Both the position numbers and the translations under genes were made by a program. This document shows, piece after piece, positions 34,014-42,474 of a stretch of DNA of 64,000 bases. Each line of letters opens with the position of its first letter. Position 1 is the stretch's first letter. Source of the DNA: Phaeocystidibacter sp965659725 (lineage in GTDB: Bacteria; Bacteroidota; Bacteroidia; Flavobacteriales; Schleiferiaceae); the NCBI GenBank assembly GCA_965659725.1, contig CBFHXG010000006.1:28386-92385 (forward strand), written 5' to 3'. The notes under the pieces were generated by a model. The model was given only the letters and a program-made list of their open reading frames with translations, was not told the origin of the DNA and searched no databases.

Positions 34014-36047
34014 TCAATAAATCCTCGACCAAGTAAAGTCGTGTAATTTGAGCATGACCACACCGCCATTGGTAGGACCTCTGCTTGGGTCTTCTGTAAA
34101 CCTGTGCATCTTTGTAATCCCCTGATTACCTGCCCAAGGAGACACTTCAGGACCAAACTCCGGTGCGAACAGAGGGATGAAGTAAATGCCGATATCATAC
34201 CCGTGGTAGGCAAATCTCGGCGGCTCTGTATTCATTTCATCGCGGTATTTCCTGAGGAAGGTATTCGTTGCCTCCGATCGGTAGTCAATATTCTCGATCT
34301 CAGAGATACACACATTCAGTCTATTGAGTTTTTCGATCTCTAAGGTATTCATTCCGAGGAGTCTACTTGTGGTGATCATTGAAAGTGTGCTATCGCCAAC
34401 CGACGCTGCGCTATTCACGAAACTCGTCATCAATACAGGATCGTCATCCAGTATCACGAATACATCTTGTTTGCCAGCAGCTAGCTTACTCCTCACGCTC
34501 CAGGCATTGAAGAGATCTTCACCCATCACTAATTGAGAGACATTCCGATCTGGAGATGCTTCTAGGTACTGGGTGAAACGCTGAATGCTCTTTTCCTCCG
34601 ACTCAAGATCCCTGCGAACGAAAACGAGGTTAGCATCTTGGACGTGTTCATTTACATAGCGCGCAATGGCCAAGTGCTCTGCGGAGATGGGCGCTACCGC
34701 TTGGATAAGCTTGGGACGGTTTTGATTGTTTACTGTACGGCTCAACGGAGACACGATCCATTGCTGGGGTGCGTATCTCGCCATTTCTTCGGCGTTCGCT
34801 GAGTACAAAGGCCCGATCACAAGGTCGTAATCACCATCCTCAACGATCTCAGCCGTGATCTCACGGATCCGAACGAGATCATTTCGCGTATCGAAGATCT
34901 TCACTTCAATATCTAGTCCATAGGCTGTTAGGGTATCCATGGCCATCTTCAAGCCCGAATAGAAATCATAGGCTATGCGTGAACGCGGGAAGATCTTTGG
35001 CGACATTTCACCCATTTGATAAGCGGTAGCCATGCTGTCATTTTCCTCGAGGTAGAGAGGCAGGGCCACGGCTATCTTGATCTCCTCCTCAGCTAAAAGA
35101 CGTTCTAGGGTCATCGAATCCCAGGCTATTCCGCTTACATTCACAGTATCGGGTTCCTTGCTTTCAATGATATTTGGAACGATGATGTAACGACCTGCTC
35201 TTACGCCATTCACGAGCTCAGGGTTCAAGCGTATCAATTCATCTTTTGGCGTTTGGTAGAGAGAGATTATATCTGACCAATCCTGACCTCTCTCAACTTG
35301 CACCACCTTATATTTCTGAACCTTCTTCTCTACTGCGGTATCCTCGGTTGTCACAATGCTTGCCGTATCCTCTGGCTGGTCTGCGATATCGATCGCTATA
35401 GACTGAGCAGAATCGGCGCGTGTTGAATCGGTATCTTGACATTGAGCAAGCCAATCCTGAGTATCTGCATTGTCTGGTATCCAGATCTCAGATCCTGCCT
35501 TGAGTCCATCAATTCGGATATTGGGATTGACCCTATACAGATCTACCTCTGTCCAGTTTAGCTCCCTTACCAAGCTAAAGATTGTTTGCTTGGGCCGAAC
35601 GGTGTAGGGTATGTAACCTTGAGCGGATCGTGGATCTTCTTGAACTCCCAAAGTACCTTCAGGGAGTGAGAGCACTTGATCCACTTTAAGTCCATCTGTC
35701 AGCTCTGGATTGAGCTCCAGAAGTTTATCGTAGGAGATACCCCATTCCCTTGTGAGCGAGAAGATGGTTTCCTTGGGCTTTACGGTGTAATAATCGAATC
35801 TGGATTCATCCATGGGGATGATATCTGTATCGACCTCTACCAATCGCGCATTGGGAATCACGATCTCCTGGCCTTCCTTTAATCCTTCCTTCAGGATCGG
35901 GTTAGCATCTAGGATAGATTCGATGGACACATTGTAGGTCTTGGAAATCCCATAAAGGGTCTCTCCGGCTTCCACATGGTGTACCGTTTGTTGTGCGCTG
36001 ATAGTACCTCCAACTAGGAGCAGGAGGCCGAGGATCCAATTCCGCAT
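34014..36047 (-). CDS. LysM-repeat protein with periplasmic binding-protein fold
   Basis: Exported protein of 677 residues. A signal peptide (ILGLLLLVGGTISAQ) precedes four LysM repeats of about 50 residues, each recognisable by phrases such as GETLYGISKTYN, KETIFSLTREWG, KQTIFSLVRELN and GQDWSDIISLYQ, so it binds peptidoglycan. The C-terminal 330 residues look like a type I periplasmic binding protein (IAVALPLYLEENDS, then VIGPLYSANAEEMARY), as in LppC/LpoA-like proteins. The ATG at 36047 directly precedes the signal peptide; an upstream start at 36116 is unlikely. It lies 7 nt downstream of guaA. Confidence 0.88.
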   Translation of the reverse strand: MRNWILGLLLLVGGTISAQQTVHHVEAGETLYGISKTYNVSIESILDANPILKEGLKEGQEIVIPNARLVEVDTDIIPMDESRFDYYTVKPKETIFSLTREWGISYDKLLELNPELTDGLKVDQVLSLPEGTLGVQEDPRSAQGYIPYTVRPKQTIFSLVRELNWTEVDLYRVNPNIRIDGLKAGSEIWIPDNADTQDWLAQCQDTDSTRADSAQSIAIDIADQPEDTASIVTTEDTAVEKKVQKYKVVQVERGQDWSDIISLYQTPKDELIRLNPELVNGVRAGRYIIVPNIIESKEPDTVNVSGIAWDSMTLERLLAEEEIKIAVALPLYLEENDSMATAYQMGEMSPKIFPRSRIAYDFYSGLKMAMDTLTAYGLDIEVKIFDTRNDLVRIREITAEIVEDGDYDLVIGPLYSANAEEMARYAPQQWIVSPLSRTVNNQNRPKLIQAVAPISAEHLAIARYVNEHVQDANLVFVRRDLESEEKSIQRFTQYLEASPDRNVSQLVMGEDLFNAWSVRSKLAAGKQDVFVILDDDPVLMTSFVNSAASVGDSTLSMITTSRLLGMNTLEIEKLNRLNVCISEIENIDYRSEATNTFLRKYRDEMNTEPPRFAYHGYDIGIYFIPLFAPEFGPEVSPWAGNQGITKMHRFTEDPSRGPTNGGVVMLKLHDFTWSRIY

Positions 36048-36054
36048 AAGCAGT

Positions 36055-37587
36055 TTATTCCCATTCGATGGTTGCCGGCGGCTTGGAACTGATATCGTAT
36101 ACCACTCGGTTAACACCTTTTACTCTATTGATGATCTTGTTGCTCACTTCTGCGAGGAACGTGTAGGGTAAATGTACCCAATCTGCGGTCATACCATCGG
36201 TACTTTCCACAGCTCTAAGAGCGACAACCTGTTCGTAGGTCCGCTCATCGCCCATAACTCCGACCGATTGAACCGGAAGAAGAATTGCGCCAGCCTGCCA
36301 CACATCGTCGTACAAGCCGTGTTCTCTCAACCCTTCTATGAAGATATGATCTACCTCCTGAAGGATACGTGTTTTCTCTGGTGTGATGTCTCCCAAGATA
36401 CGGATAGCAAGACCTGGTCCAGGGAAAGGGTGACGGCCGAGAAGTTCGTCATCGATATCGAGTTCTTTACCTACGCGGCGAACCTCATCTTTGAAAAGGG
36501 TATTCATTGGCTCAACCACCTTCAATTTCATGAAGTCTGGAAGACCACCAACATTGTGGTGACTCTTGATCGTTGCTGAAGGGCCGTTTACACTCACGCT
36601 CTCAATAACGTCTGGATAGATCGTTCCTTGCGCAAGCCACTTCACATCTTCGATCAGCATGGCCTCATGATCGAATACCTCGATAAAGACCCTGCCAATA
36701 ACCTTGCGTTTCTCTTCTGGGTCTTTCTTTCCAGCGAGTTGATCCATGAAGCGCTCAGTAGCATCAACACCCTTTACATTCAATCCCATGCCCTCGTATT
36801 GCTTGAGCACGTTTTCGAATTCATTTTTGCGAAGGAGTCCGTTGTTAACGAAGATACAGTGCAACTGATCGCCAATAGCTTCAGAAAGTAATACCGCGGT
36901 TACCGTACTATCTACACCACCCGAAAGTCCTAGTACAACCTTGTCCTTCCCAATCTTAGCACGCATTTGCGAAACCGTATCTTCAATGAACGAAGCTGGC
37001 GTCCAATCCGCCGAAGCCTTGGCAATATCGATCACGAAATTGCTCAACAACTTCTTACCGTCGGTGCTGTGATATACTTCTGGGTGGAACTGAATTCCAT
37101 AGGTTGACTCGCTCTTGATATGGTATCCGGCAACGCGAACATCCTTTGTAGATGCCTCGATCTCGTATCCTTCAGGTAGCTCCATGATGGTATCACCATG
37201 ACTCATCCAAACTTGCGAGTTTTCGGGAATATTGTGGAAGAGTTTGGAGCTATTATCAGCGTAGCTCAAGTTGGCACGTCCGTATTCACGATGACGTGAT
37301 TTTTCGACCTTCCCTCCATATTTGAGGGCTAGGTATTGCGCTCCATAACACACACCCAATAGTGGCAATTTTCCTTTAATCTCAGTCAGATCAGGCTCAG
37401 GAGCATTATGATCAAGCGTTGAATGCGGACTACCGCTCAAGATCACACCCTTGATCTCCGGAGTAAGCTCAGGGATCTTATTGTAAGGATGGATTTCACA
37501 ATAAACATTGAGTTCGCGCACTCGGCGTGCAATAAGCTGTGTGTATTGCGAGCCGAAATCTAGGATAAGAATCGTATCGGGTGTCAT
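36055..37587 (-). CDS. guaA: GMP synthase (glutamine-hydrolysing)
   Basis: Converts XMP to GMP with glutamine and ATP, the last step of guanine nucleotide synthesis. Length 510. The class I amidotransferase has nucleophile Cys80 in LLGVCYGAQYLA and the later IQFHPEVYHS with its catalytic His and Glu. The ATP pyrophosphatase domain has LGLSGGVDSTV. The C-terminal dimerisation region ends PPATIEWE. The frame runs upstream to 37626, but the ATG at 37587 starts MTPDTILILDFGSQ, the usual N-terminus, and a perfect -7 box ends four nt before it. Confidence 0.97.
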   Translation of the reverse strand: MTPDTILILDFGSQYTQLIARRVRELNVYCEIHPYNKIPELTPEIKGVILSGSPHSTLDHNAPEPDLTEIKGKLPLLGVCYGAQYLALKYGGKVEKSRHREYGRANLSYADNSSKLFHNIPENSQVWMSHGDTIMELPEGYEIEASTKDVRVAGYHIKSESTYGIQFHPEVYHSTDGKKLLSNFVIDIAKASADWTPASFIEDTVSQMRAKIGKDKVVLGLSGGVDSTVTAVLLSEAIGDQLHCIFVNNGLLRKNEFENVLKQYEGMGLNVKGVDATERFMDQLAGKKDPEEKRKVIGRVFIEVFDHEAMLIEDVKWLAQGTIYPDVIESVSVNGPSATIKSHHNVGGLPDFMKLKVVEPMNTLFKDEVRRVGKELDIDDELLGRHPFPGPGLAIRILGDITPEKTRILQEVDHIFIEGLREHGLYDDVWQAGAILLPVQSVGVMGDERTYEQVVALRAVESTDGMTADWVHLPYTFLAEVSNKIINRVKGVNRVVYDISSKPPATIEWE

Positions 37588-37591
37588 GCTG

Positions 37592-37599
37592 CAAAAGTA
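37592..37599 (-). promoter_or_regulatory. -7 box four nt before guaA
   Basis: On the minus strand TACTTTTG matches TAnnTTTG and ends four nt before the guaA ATG at 37587. The transcript would start at or next to the start codon. No clear -33 TTG is seen at the usual spacing. Confidence 0.5.
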
Positions 37600-37738
37600 G
37601 TGCATCCCGCGCATTTGAAGAACCATTCATTTATAGGTTATTAACACGGTTGAATGGATATCCGGAATTAAAGGGGAAATGCTGTCCGAATGCCGACTGT
37701 TCGTTACATTCATTCCATTATTCCATGAGAACTCCACT

Positions 37739-38575
37739 ATGAATACACTTGCTGATCTCGAACGCTATGCATCAACCTTGGACAGATCAGAGCGGATGCC
37801 TGTCTTATTCGTTGGTCACGGTAACCCCATGAATGCTATTCGAGAGAACAGCTTCACACGAGGATTTCAAAAAGCCGCTCAGCTTCTTCCATCCAAACCC
37901 AGTGCTGTCTTGTGCGTCTCCGCTCACTGGTACATTCGCGACACTCGTGTGACGGCAATGTCATCACCAAAGACCATCCACGATTTCTATAGGTTTCCAA
38001 AAGAACTGAACGAGGTGCTCTACCCCGCTCCGGGATCTCCTGAGCTTGCCGCGGAAACGGCTGGACTCTTGAAGCCGGTTGGTCATGTTGAATTGGATCA
38101 CGACTGGGGGCTTGACCATGGAACTTGGTCGGTGATCAAACACCTATTCCCTGAGGCCGACGTGCCTGTCATACAATTGAGCATTGACGCAACTAAGCCT
38201 GCTCAGTTTCACATGGACCTAGCCAAGCAGTTGCAGCCATTGCGGGATAAGGGTATACTCATCGTGGGCAGCGGTAATATCGTGCACAACTTGAGGTTGG
38301 TTGAATGGAAGATGGGAGAAGTGGATGAATTTGGATTCGATTGGGCCCATGAGGTGCGTGACGAGGTGAACAAACTCCTTGAGGAACGCAGGTTCGATGA
38401 ACTTCTCCGATACCAGGAAAAGGGGTCAGCTTGGCAAACGGCCATTCCAACACCCGATCACTATTTGCCTTTACTCTATTCCATGGGACCGGTCACCTCC
38501 AAGGATGAGATGTACTTCTTCAATGATCAGCTTACGATGGGAAGCTTGAGTATGACATCTATATTGATATCATAA
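37739..38575 (+). CDS. 4,5-DOPA dioxygenase extradiol-like protein (YgiD family)
   Basis: Class III extradiol dioxygenase-family enzyme of 278 residues. The metal-binding histidines of the YgiD/LigB group are visible: His27 in FVGHGNPM, His63 in VSAHWYI, a DHDWGLDHGTW segment and GSGNIVHNLR. YgiD enzymes cleave L-DOPA in vitro; the natural substrate here is unknown. The ATG at 37739 was chosen because MNTLADLERYA is the usual type of start; the frame itself opens earlier. It is divergent from guaA and ends inside the terminator of katG. Confidence 0.88.
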   Translation: MNTLADLERYASTLDRSERMPVLFVGHGNPMNAIRENSFTRGFQKAAQLLPSKPSAVLCVSAHWYIRDTRVTAMSSPKTIHDFYRFPKELNEVLYPAPGSPELAAETAGLLKPVGHVELDHDWGLDHGTWSVIKHLFPEADVPVIQLSIDATKPAQFHMDLAKQLQPLRDKGILIVGSGNIVHNLRLVEWKMGEVDEFGFDWAHEVRDEVNKLLEERRFDELLRYQEKGSAWQTAIPTPDHYLPLLYSMGPVTSKDEMYFFNDQLTMGSLSMTSILIS

Positions 38576-38608
38576 AAAAGAAAAAACCGGCAGATCGCTC
38601 CGCCGGTT
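38573..38608 (-). terminator. Intrinsic terminator of katG
   Basis: A 7-bp GC-rich stem (AACCGGC with GCCGGTT) is followed on the minus strand by a T-rich tract (TTTTTTCTTTTTT). It lies 30 nt after the katG stop and overlaps the stop codon of the convergent dioxygenase gene. Confidence 0.8.
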
Positions 38609-38637
38609 CCCTCTCTTTCAACAATGAATATTGGTAA

Positions 38638-40926
38638 TTACTGTAGATCGAAACGGTCTAAGGTCATCACCTTAACCCATGCGTCTACGAAATCACTAAC
38701 AAACTTCTCTTTCGCATCGTCGGCCGCATAAACTTCCGCGATCGCGCGGAGCTCTCCGTTCGAACCGAAGATCAGATCGGCACGAGTAGCAGTCCATTTC
38801 ACTTCATTGGTACTTCTATCACGACCTTCAAACATGTTCCTTGAATCGCCTTGTGCAGACCATTCTGTTTCCATGCTTAATAGGTTTATGAAGAAGTCAT
38901 TGGTCAATTGACCTGGAGTTTCTGTGAGCACGCCTACATCGGAACCATCATAATTAGCTCCTAACGCACGCATTCCACCCAAAAGAACTGTCATTTCCGG
39001 TGGTGTCAATCGGAGCAATTGAGCCTTGTCCACCAACAACTGCTCGGTAGTGAGTGTATATTCTGTCTCTTGATAGTTGCGGAACCCGTCGGCCATTGGT
39101 TTGAGCAAATTCATCGACTCTACGTCGGTCATTTCCTGAGAGGCATCCATGCGACCTGGAGTAAATGGCACTTCGATCTGGTATCCAGCATCGGAAGCAG
39201 CTTTCTCAATGGCTGCCGCACCGCCCAACACGATCAGGTCGGCCATAGATATCTTCTTAGCTCCGCTGCTTAAATTGAACTTAGCTTGAATATCTTCGAG
39301 AACGCTTAGTACTTTTTGCAACTGCTCGGGATTATTTGATTCCCAGCTCACTTGTGGCTCCAGGCGAATACGTCCACCATTGGCACCACCTCTTCTATCA
39401 GAGTGACGATAAGTTGCTGCACTAGCCCACGCTGTAGAAACCAATTCCTGAACACTTAATCCAGAGGCCATGATCTCGTCCTTCAAACGAGCAATGTCGC
39501 GAGCGTTAGCTACTGGGTGATCTAGTGCAGGGATAGGATCTTGCCAGATGAAGTCCTCTTGAGGAACTTCTGGTCCCAAGTAGGTTGTTTTCGGTCCCAT
39601 GTCCCTGTGCGTTAGTTTGAACCAAGCTCGGGCAAATGCCTGTTCGAACTCCTTAGGGTTGTCCATGAAACGTTGAGAGATCTCGCGATATGCAGGGTCT
39701 TCTACCATTGAAAGGTCTGTAGTAAGCATAGTAGGTGCGTGGAACTTCGTGCTATCAAAAGCATCAGGAACCATGAATATCGGATCTCCAGTAGCTACCC
39801 ATTGCTTGGCACCACCAGGACTTTCTGTCAACTCCCACTCGTTCTCGAACAAACTGCGGAAGTACATATGATTCCATTGCGCTGGTGTTGGAGTCCAGAT
39901 CACTTCCAAACCGGATGTGATAGCATCGGGACCTTTCCCCGACTTGTAATCACTCTTCCATCCGAAACCTTGTTCTTCGATATCAGCTCCTGCTGGCGCG
40001 GCAGCTAGATGGCTACCTGCTGCGGCGCCGTGGGTCTTACCGAAGGTGTGACCACCTGCAATGAGGGCAACTGTTTCTTCGTCGTTCATTCCCATGCGAC
40101 CAAATGTTTCACGGATATCGTGAGCGGCAGCAACAGGGTCTGGATTGCCACCTGGACCTTCTGGATTCACATAGATCAATCCCATTTGAACGGCTGCCAA
40201 CGGATTCTCGAGTTCACGGTCTTTGGTATATCGCTTTTGGTCGCTCAACCATTCACTTTCCGCACCCCAGTAAACGTTGCTTGCTGGCTCGTATACATCT
40301 TCGCGTCCACCGCCAAAACCGATGGTCTGGAAGCCCATATCTTCCAGGGCAACATTACCTGCGAGGATCATCAGATCGGCCCAAGAGATCTTGCGACCAT
40401 ATTTCTGTTTAACGGGCCATAGCAGACGGCGTGCTTTATCCAAATTGGCATTGTCTGGCCAACTATTAAGAGGCGCAAATCGCTGCTGTCCTTCGCGCGA
40501 ACCACCGCGACCATCACCTGTACGATAGGTACCGGCGCTGTGCCAAGCCATCCGAATGAAAAAAGGACCATAGTGCCCGTAATCCGCAGGCCACCAATCT
40601 TTTGAGTCCGTCAATACTACACGAAGATCTTCCTTCAATGCATTATAATCCAAGCTATTAAAAGCGTCTTTATAATCGAACCCCTCACCCATTGGATCGG
40701 ATAATTCCGAATGTTGACGAAGTACGCTTAGATCGAGTTTATTTGGCCACCAATCTCCATTCGTAGGACCTTCACCGCGAATGGTTGCCCCGGTAGATTC
40801 ACCGGCGGTAAAGCCAAATGGACAGCCGGCTTCAGACATCTCTGCCTCAGCCATCTCGGGTTTTTCGCCATCTCCGCAGCCGACCATGGCCAAGGCTACA
40901 GCCGCAGATAGTAATACATTCTTCAT
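38638..40926 (-). CDS. katG: Catalase-peroxidase KatG with lipoprotein signal
   Basis: Bifunctional haem catalase-peroxidase of 762 residues. Distal Arg125, Trp128 and His129 lie in FIRMAWHSAGTYR; Tyr252 (IYVNPEGPGG) and Met278 (FGRMGM) complete the Trp-Tyr-Met adduct needed for catalase activity; the proximal His293 is in GGHTFGKTHG. The N-terminus is unusual: LALAMVGC-type lipobox (LAMVGCGDG, Cys17) with an acidic linker, so the enzyme should be exported as a lipoprotein, whereas most KatG are cytosolic or have plain signals. Monocistronic with its own terminator. Activated presumably under peroxide stress; no operator is obvious. Confidence 0.96.
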   Translation of the reverse strand: MKNVLLSAAVALAMVGCGDGEKPEMAEAEMSEAGCPFGFTAGESTGATIRGEGPTNGDWWPNKLDLSVLRQHSELSDPMGEGFDYKDAFNSLDYNALKEDLRVVLTDSKDWWPADYGHYGPFFIRMAWHSAGTYRTGDGRGGSREGQQRFAPLNSWPDNANLDKARRLLWPVKQKYGRKISWADLMILAGNVALEDMGFQTIGFGGGREDVYEPASNVYWGAESEWLSDQKRYTKDRELENPLAAVQMGLIYVNPEGPGGNPDPVAAAHDIRETFGRMGMNDEETVALIAGGHTFGKTHGAAAGSHLAAAPAGADIEEQGFGWKSDYKSGKGPDAITSGLEVIWTPTPAQWNHMYFRSLFENEWELTESPGGAKQWVATGDPIFMVPDAFDSTKFHAPTMLTTDLSMVEDPAYREISQRFMDNPKEFEQAFARAWFKLTHRDMGPKTTYLGPEVPQEDFIWQDPIPALDHPVANARDIARLKDEIMASGLSVQELVSTAWASAATYRHSDRRGGANGGRIRLEPQVSWESNNPEQLQKVLSVLEDIQAKFNLSSGAKKISMADLIVLGGAAAIEKAASDAGYQIEVPFTPGRMDASQEMTDVESMNLLKPMADGFRNYQETEYTLTTEQLLVDKAQLLRLTPPEMTVLLGGMRALGANYDGSDVGVLTETPGQLTNDFFINLLSMETEWSAQGDSRNMFEGRDRSTNEVKWTATRADLIFGSNGELRAIAEVYAADDAKEKFVSDFVDAWVKVMTLDRFDLQ

Positions 40927-41275
40927 AGCATTAGGAATTTAAGTTATTCAAGAGTAACTAGTTGAGAAGATAATGTAATCCCCTCTATTTTGTTTCATAG
41001 CGAAATTCATACTTATCTAAAAGATGCCGTTGAACAGGTTATAGACGATCTCAATTGAATTCTTCGAACTATTAGATATCACACAACTCTTGCCTAGGTC
41101 TCATTACCATATTTTTTGAGCTTAAGATGAATGAGGAGGGTGAACGAAGGAGACAAAAAGTAGGCGGGCCGACCATGAGAATGCGAAGTGCAAGTAGATG
41201 GCACGAGTAATGAGAGTGTTTTTGAGAAATGAACAAGCCTTGAAAAGTAAACAGGTTGGACGGTGGTTTTCAATT

Positions 41276-41455
41276 GGGGCCCCCAGCCCCACCCCGTTCT
41301 CAAGTTACGATCTATAGCAATGAATACTCGGCATTTCATTCGGCGAAGTGATAGAAATTTCCCAAGTGAATAACTAGCCGTTTGTATCCGTTTATCCACC
41401 GTATGTTTCCGAACCAAATGCATACCTTGATAGCTGGGGCGGGGTTGGGGGCCCC
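41276..41455 (-). repeat. 180-bp inverted-repeat-bounded element, copy B
   Basis: Reverse-complement copy of the element at 23162-23341, of the same length. Its + strand left end is GGGGCCCCCAGCCCCACCCC and its right end GGGGCGGGGTTGGGGGCCCC. The outer flank TTGTTGGGG is also shared with copy A on the GTTG side. Internal sequence has diverged, but the core and the 33-nt end block are conserved. Confidence 0.85.
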
Positions 41456-41561
41456 AACAAACGAACGCCCCCTGCCCATCCGAAATCACCTCCCCGTTCA
41501 AGCTCTACCTCCCAGAAACTACCATACCCCAAGCTTGTATTCTTCTCCACCCTTTCTCAGA

Positions 41562-41612
41562 CACTCCCAACCAATCCAAGCACTCCCAACCAATCCGAAA
41601 TACCGAAATACC
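41562..41612 (+). repeat. Short tandem repeats
   Basis: CACTCCCAACCAATCCAAG (19 nt) is repeated directly as CACTCCCAACCAATCC, then GAAATACC occurs twice in tandem. They lie in the C-rich stretch right of repeat element B. Confidence 0.75.
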
Positions 41613-41898
41613 GAAGTGCACAGCTCAACCAGCTTTGTTCCCAAGTATCACCAATCACGAAACAGCCTCCTTATATCCAATCCATCCATCTACACAGGTC
41701 GGATTACCTTCAACTGGCTCAATTCAGAAAGTGTTTCAGTCAGATCAATAACCTATTCGACCATCAAAAGCCTACTCAATACAGATCATCCATAGAAGAT
41801 TTGATCAACATTCGAATTATTCGAGCACGACGAGTTGACTAAAATTAGAGTTGCAGAGATACAGCAGTGTTCGTTACTTCGCTGTTCATCCCTGGTAT

Positions 41899-42465
41899 AT
41901 GGAATTCTTCGACGATCTTGAGATTACTGGTGAATCGTATCAAGACAAGCCTTTTAAGAAAGGTGCCTACGAGTACTGTACCTTCACGAATTGTGATCTC
42001 TCGGATACAGACCTCGCCGAGGTCAGGTTTACCGAATGTGAGTTCATCGATTGCAATCTCAGCAATGCAAAAGTGCTTTTATCAAGTTTTCAAGATAGCA
42101 GAATGGTGAGGTGTAAGGTGCTGGGCGTTCGATTCGACACCACCAATGGCTTCAATTTCTCCATTCATTTTGAAGATTGTCAACTTGACCATTCCGTATT
42201 TACAAGCGTTGACCTTTCGCGTAGTTCATTCAAAGGGTGTAGTATGGTGGGCGGAGATCTCACCGAAGCAAAGATGAGTATGATCAAGGCAGTTGGTTGC
42301 AATTTCCTGAATACGCTATTCGATAGGACAGATCTAACAAAGACCGACATCAGAGGTGCTCAAAACCTTATTATCGACCCAACGATCAACCGAATTGAAG
42401 GCGCAAGGATTTCTCAGGATTCGCTGATCGGTCTGCTATCCAAGTACGACTTGAATGTAGATTAA
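41899..42465 (+). CDS. Pentapeptide-repeat protein
   Basis: Protein of 188 residues composed mostly of pentapeptide repeats, which fold into a right-handed beta-helix. Runs such as CTFTNCDLSDTDLAEVRFTE, CEFIDCNLSNAKVL and VFTSVDLSRSSFKGCSM show the A(D/N)LxX pattern. This subfamily includes Qnr/MfpA-like DNA mimics, but nothing here proves an anti-gyrase function, and it lacks the Qnr-specific loops as far as I can see. Translation could begin at the upstream TTG (41851), but the ATG at 41899 gives MEFFDDLEITGE, a normal start. The gene is divergent from katG and converges on putP. Confidence 0.88.
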   Translation: MEFFDDLEITGESYQDKPFKKGAYEYCTFTNCDLSDTDLAEVRFTECEFIDCNLSNAKVLLSSFQDSRMVRCKVLGVRFDTTNGFNFSIHFEDCQLDHSVFTSVDLSRSSFKGCSMVGGDLTEAKMSMIKAVGCNFLNTLFDRTDLTKTDIRGAQNLIIDPTINRIEGARISQDSLIGLLSKYDLNVD

Positions 42466-42474
42466 TCAATCCTG

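Larger units (their letters stand above)
40927..41898. other. Long divergent intergenic region with repeat element B
   Basis: This 972-bp gap lies between divergent katG and the pentapeptide-repeat gene. From left to right it has a moderately A/T-rich stretch next to katG, a purine-rich stretch (41130-41275), repeat element B (41276-41455), a C-rich stretch with short tandem repeats (41456-41620) and an unremarkable A/T-rich part. Two open frames run through it on opposite strands, but neither looks coding. Confidence 0.7.

Noticed and set aside
41094..41501. 135-codon open frame on the minus strand through element B
   Set aside because: It runs through the repeat and its G-rich flank, has no ribosome-binding site, and overlaps another equally long frame on the other strand. 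Its length is due to G/C-rich sequence that lacks stop codons.
41382..41795. 137-codon open frame on the plus strand through element B
   Set aside because: It starts at a TTG inside the repeat, is very Pro/Ser/Thr-rich from the C-rich flank, includes the tandem repeats, and does not have a counterpart in copy A.
41899..42465. A Qnr-type quinolone-resistance protein
   Set aside because: It has pentapeptide repeats, but nothing specific to Qnr is recognisable and the family is large and diverse.
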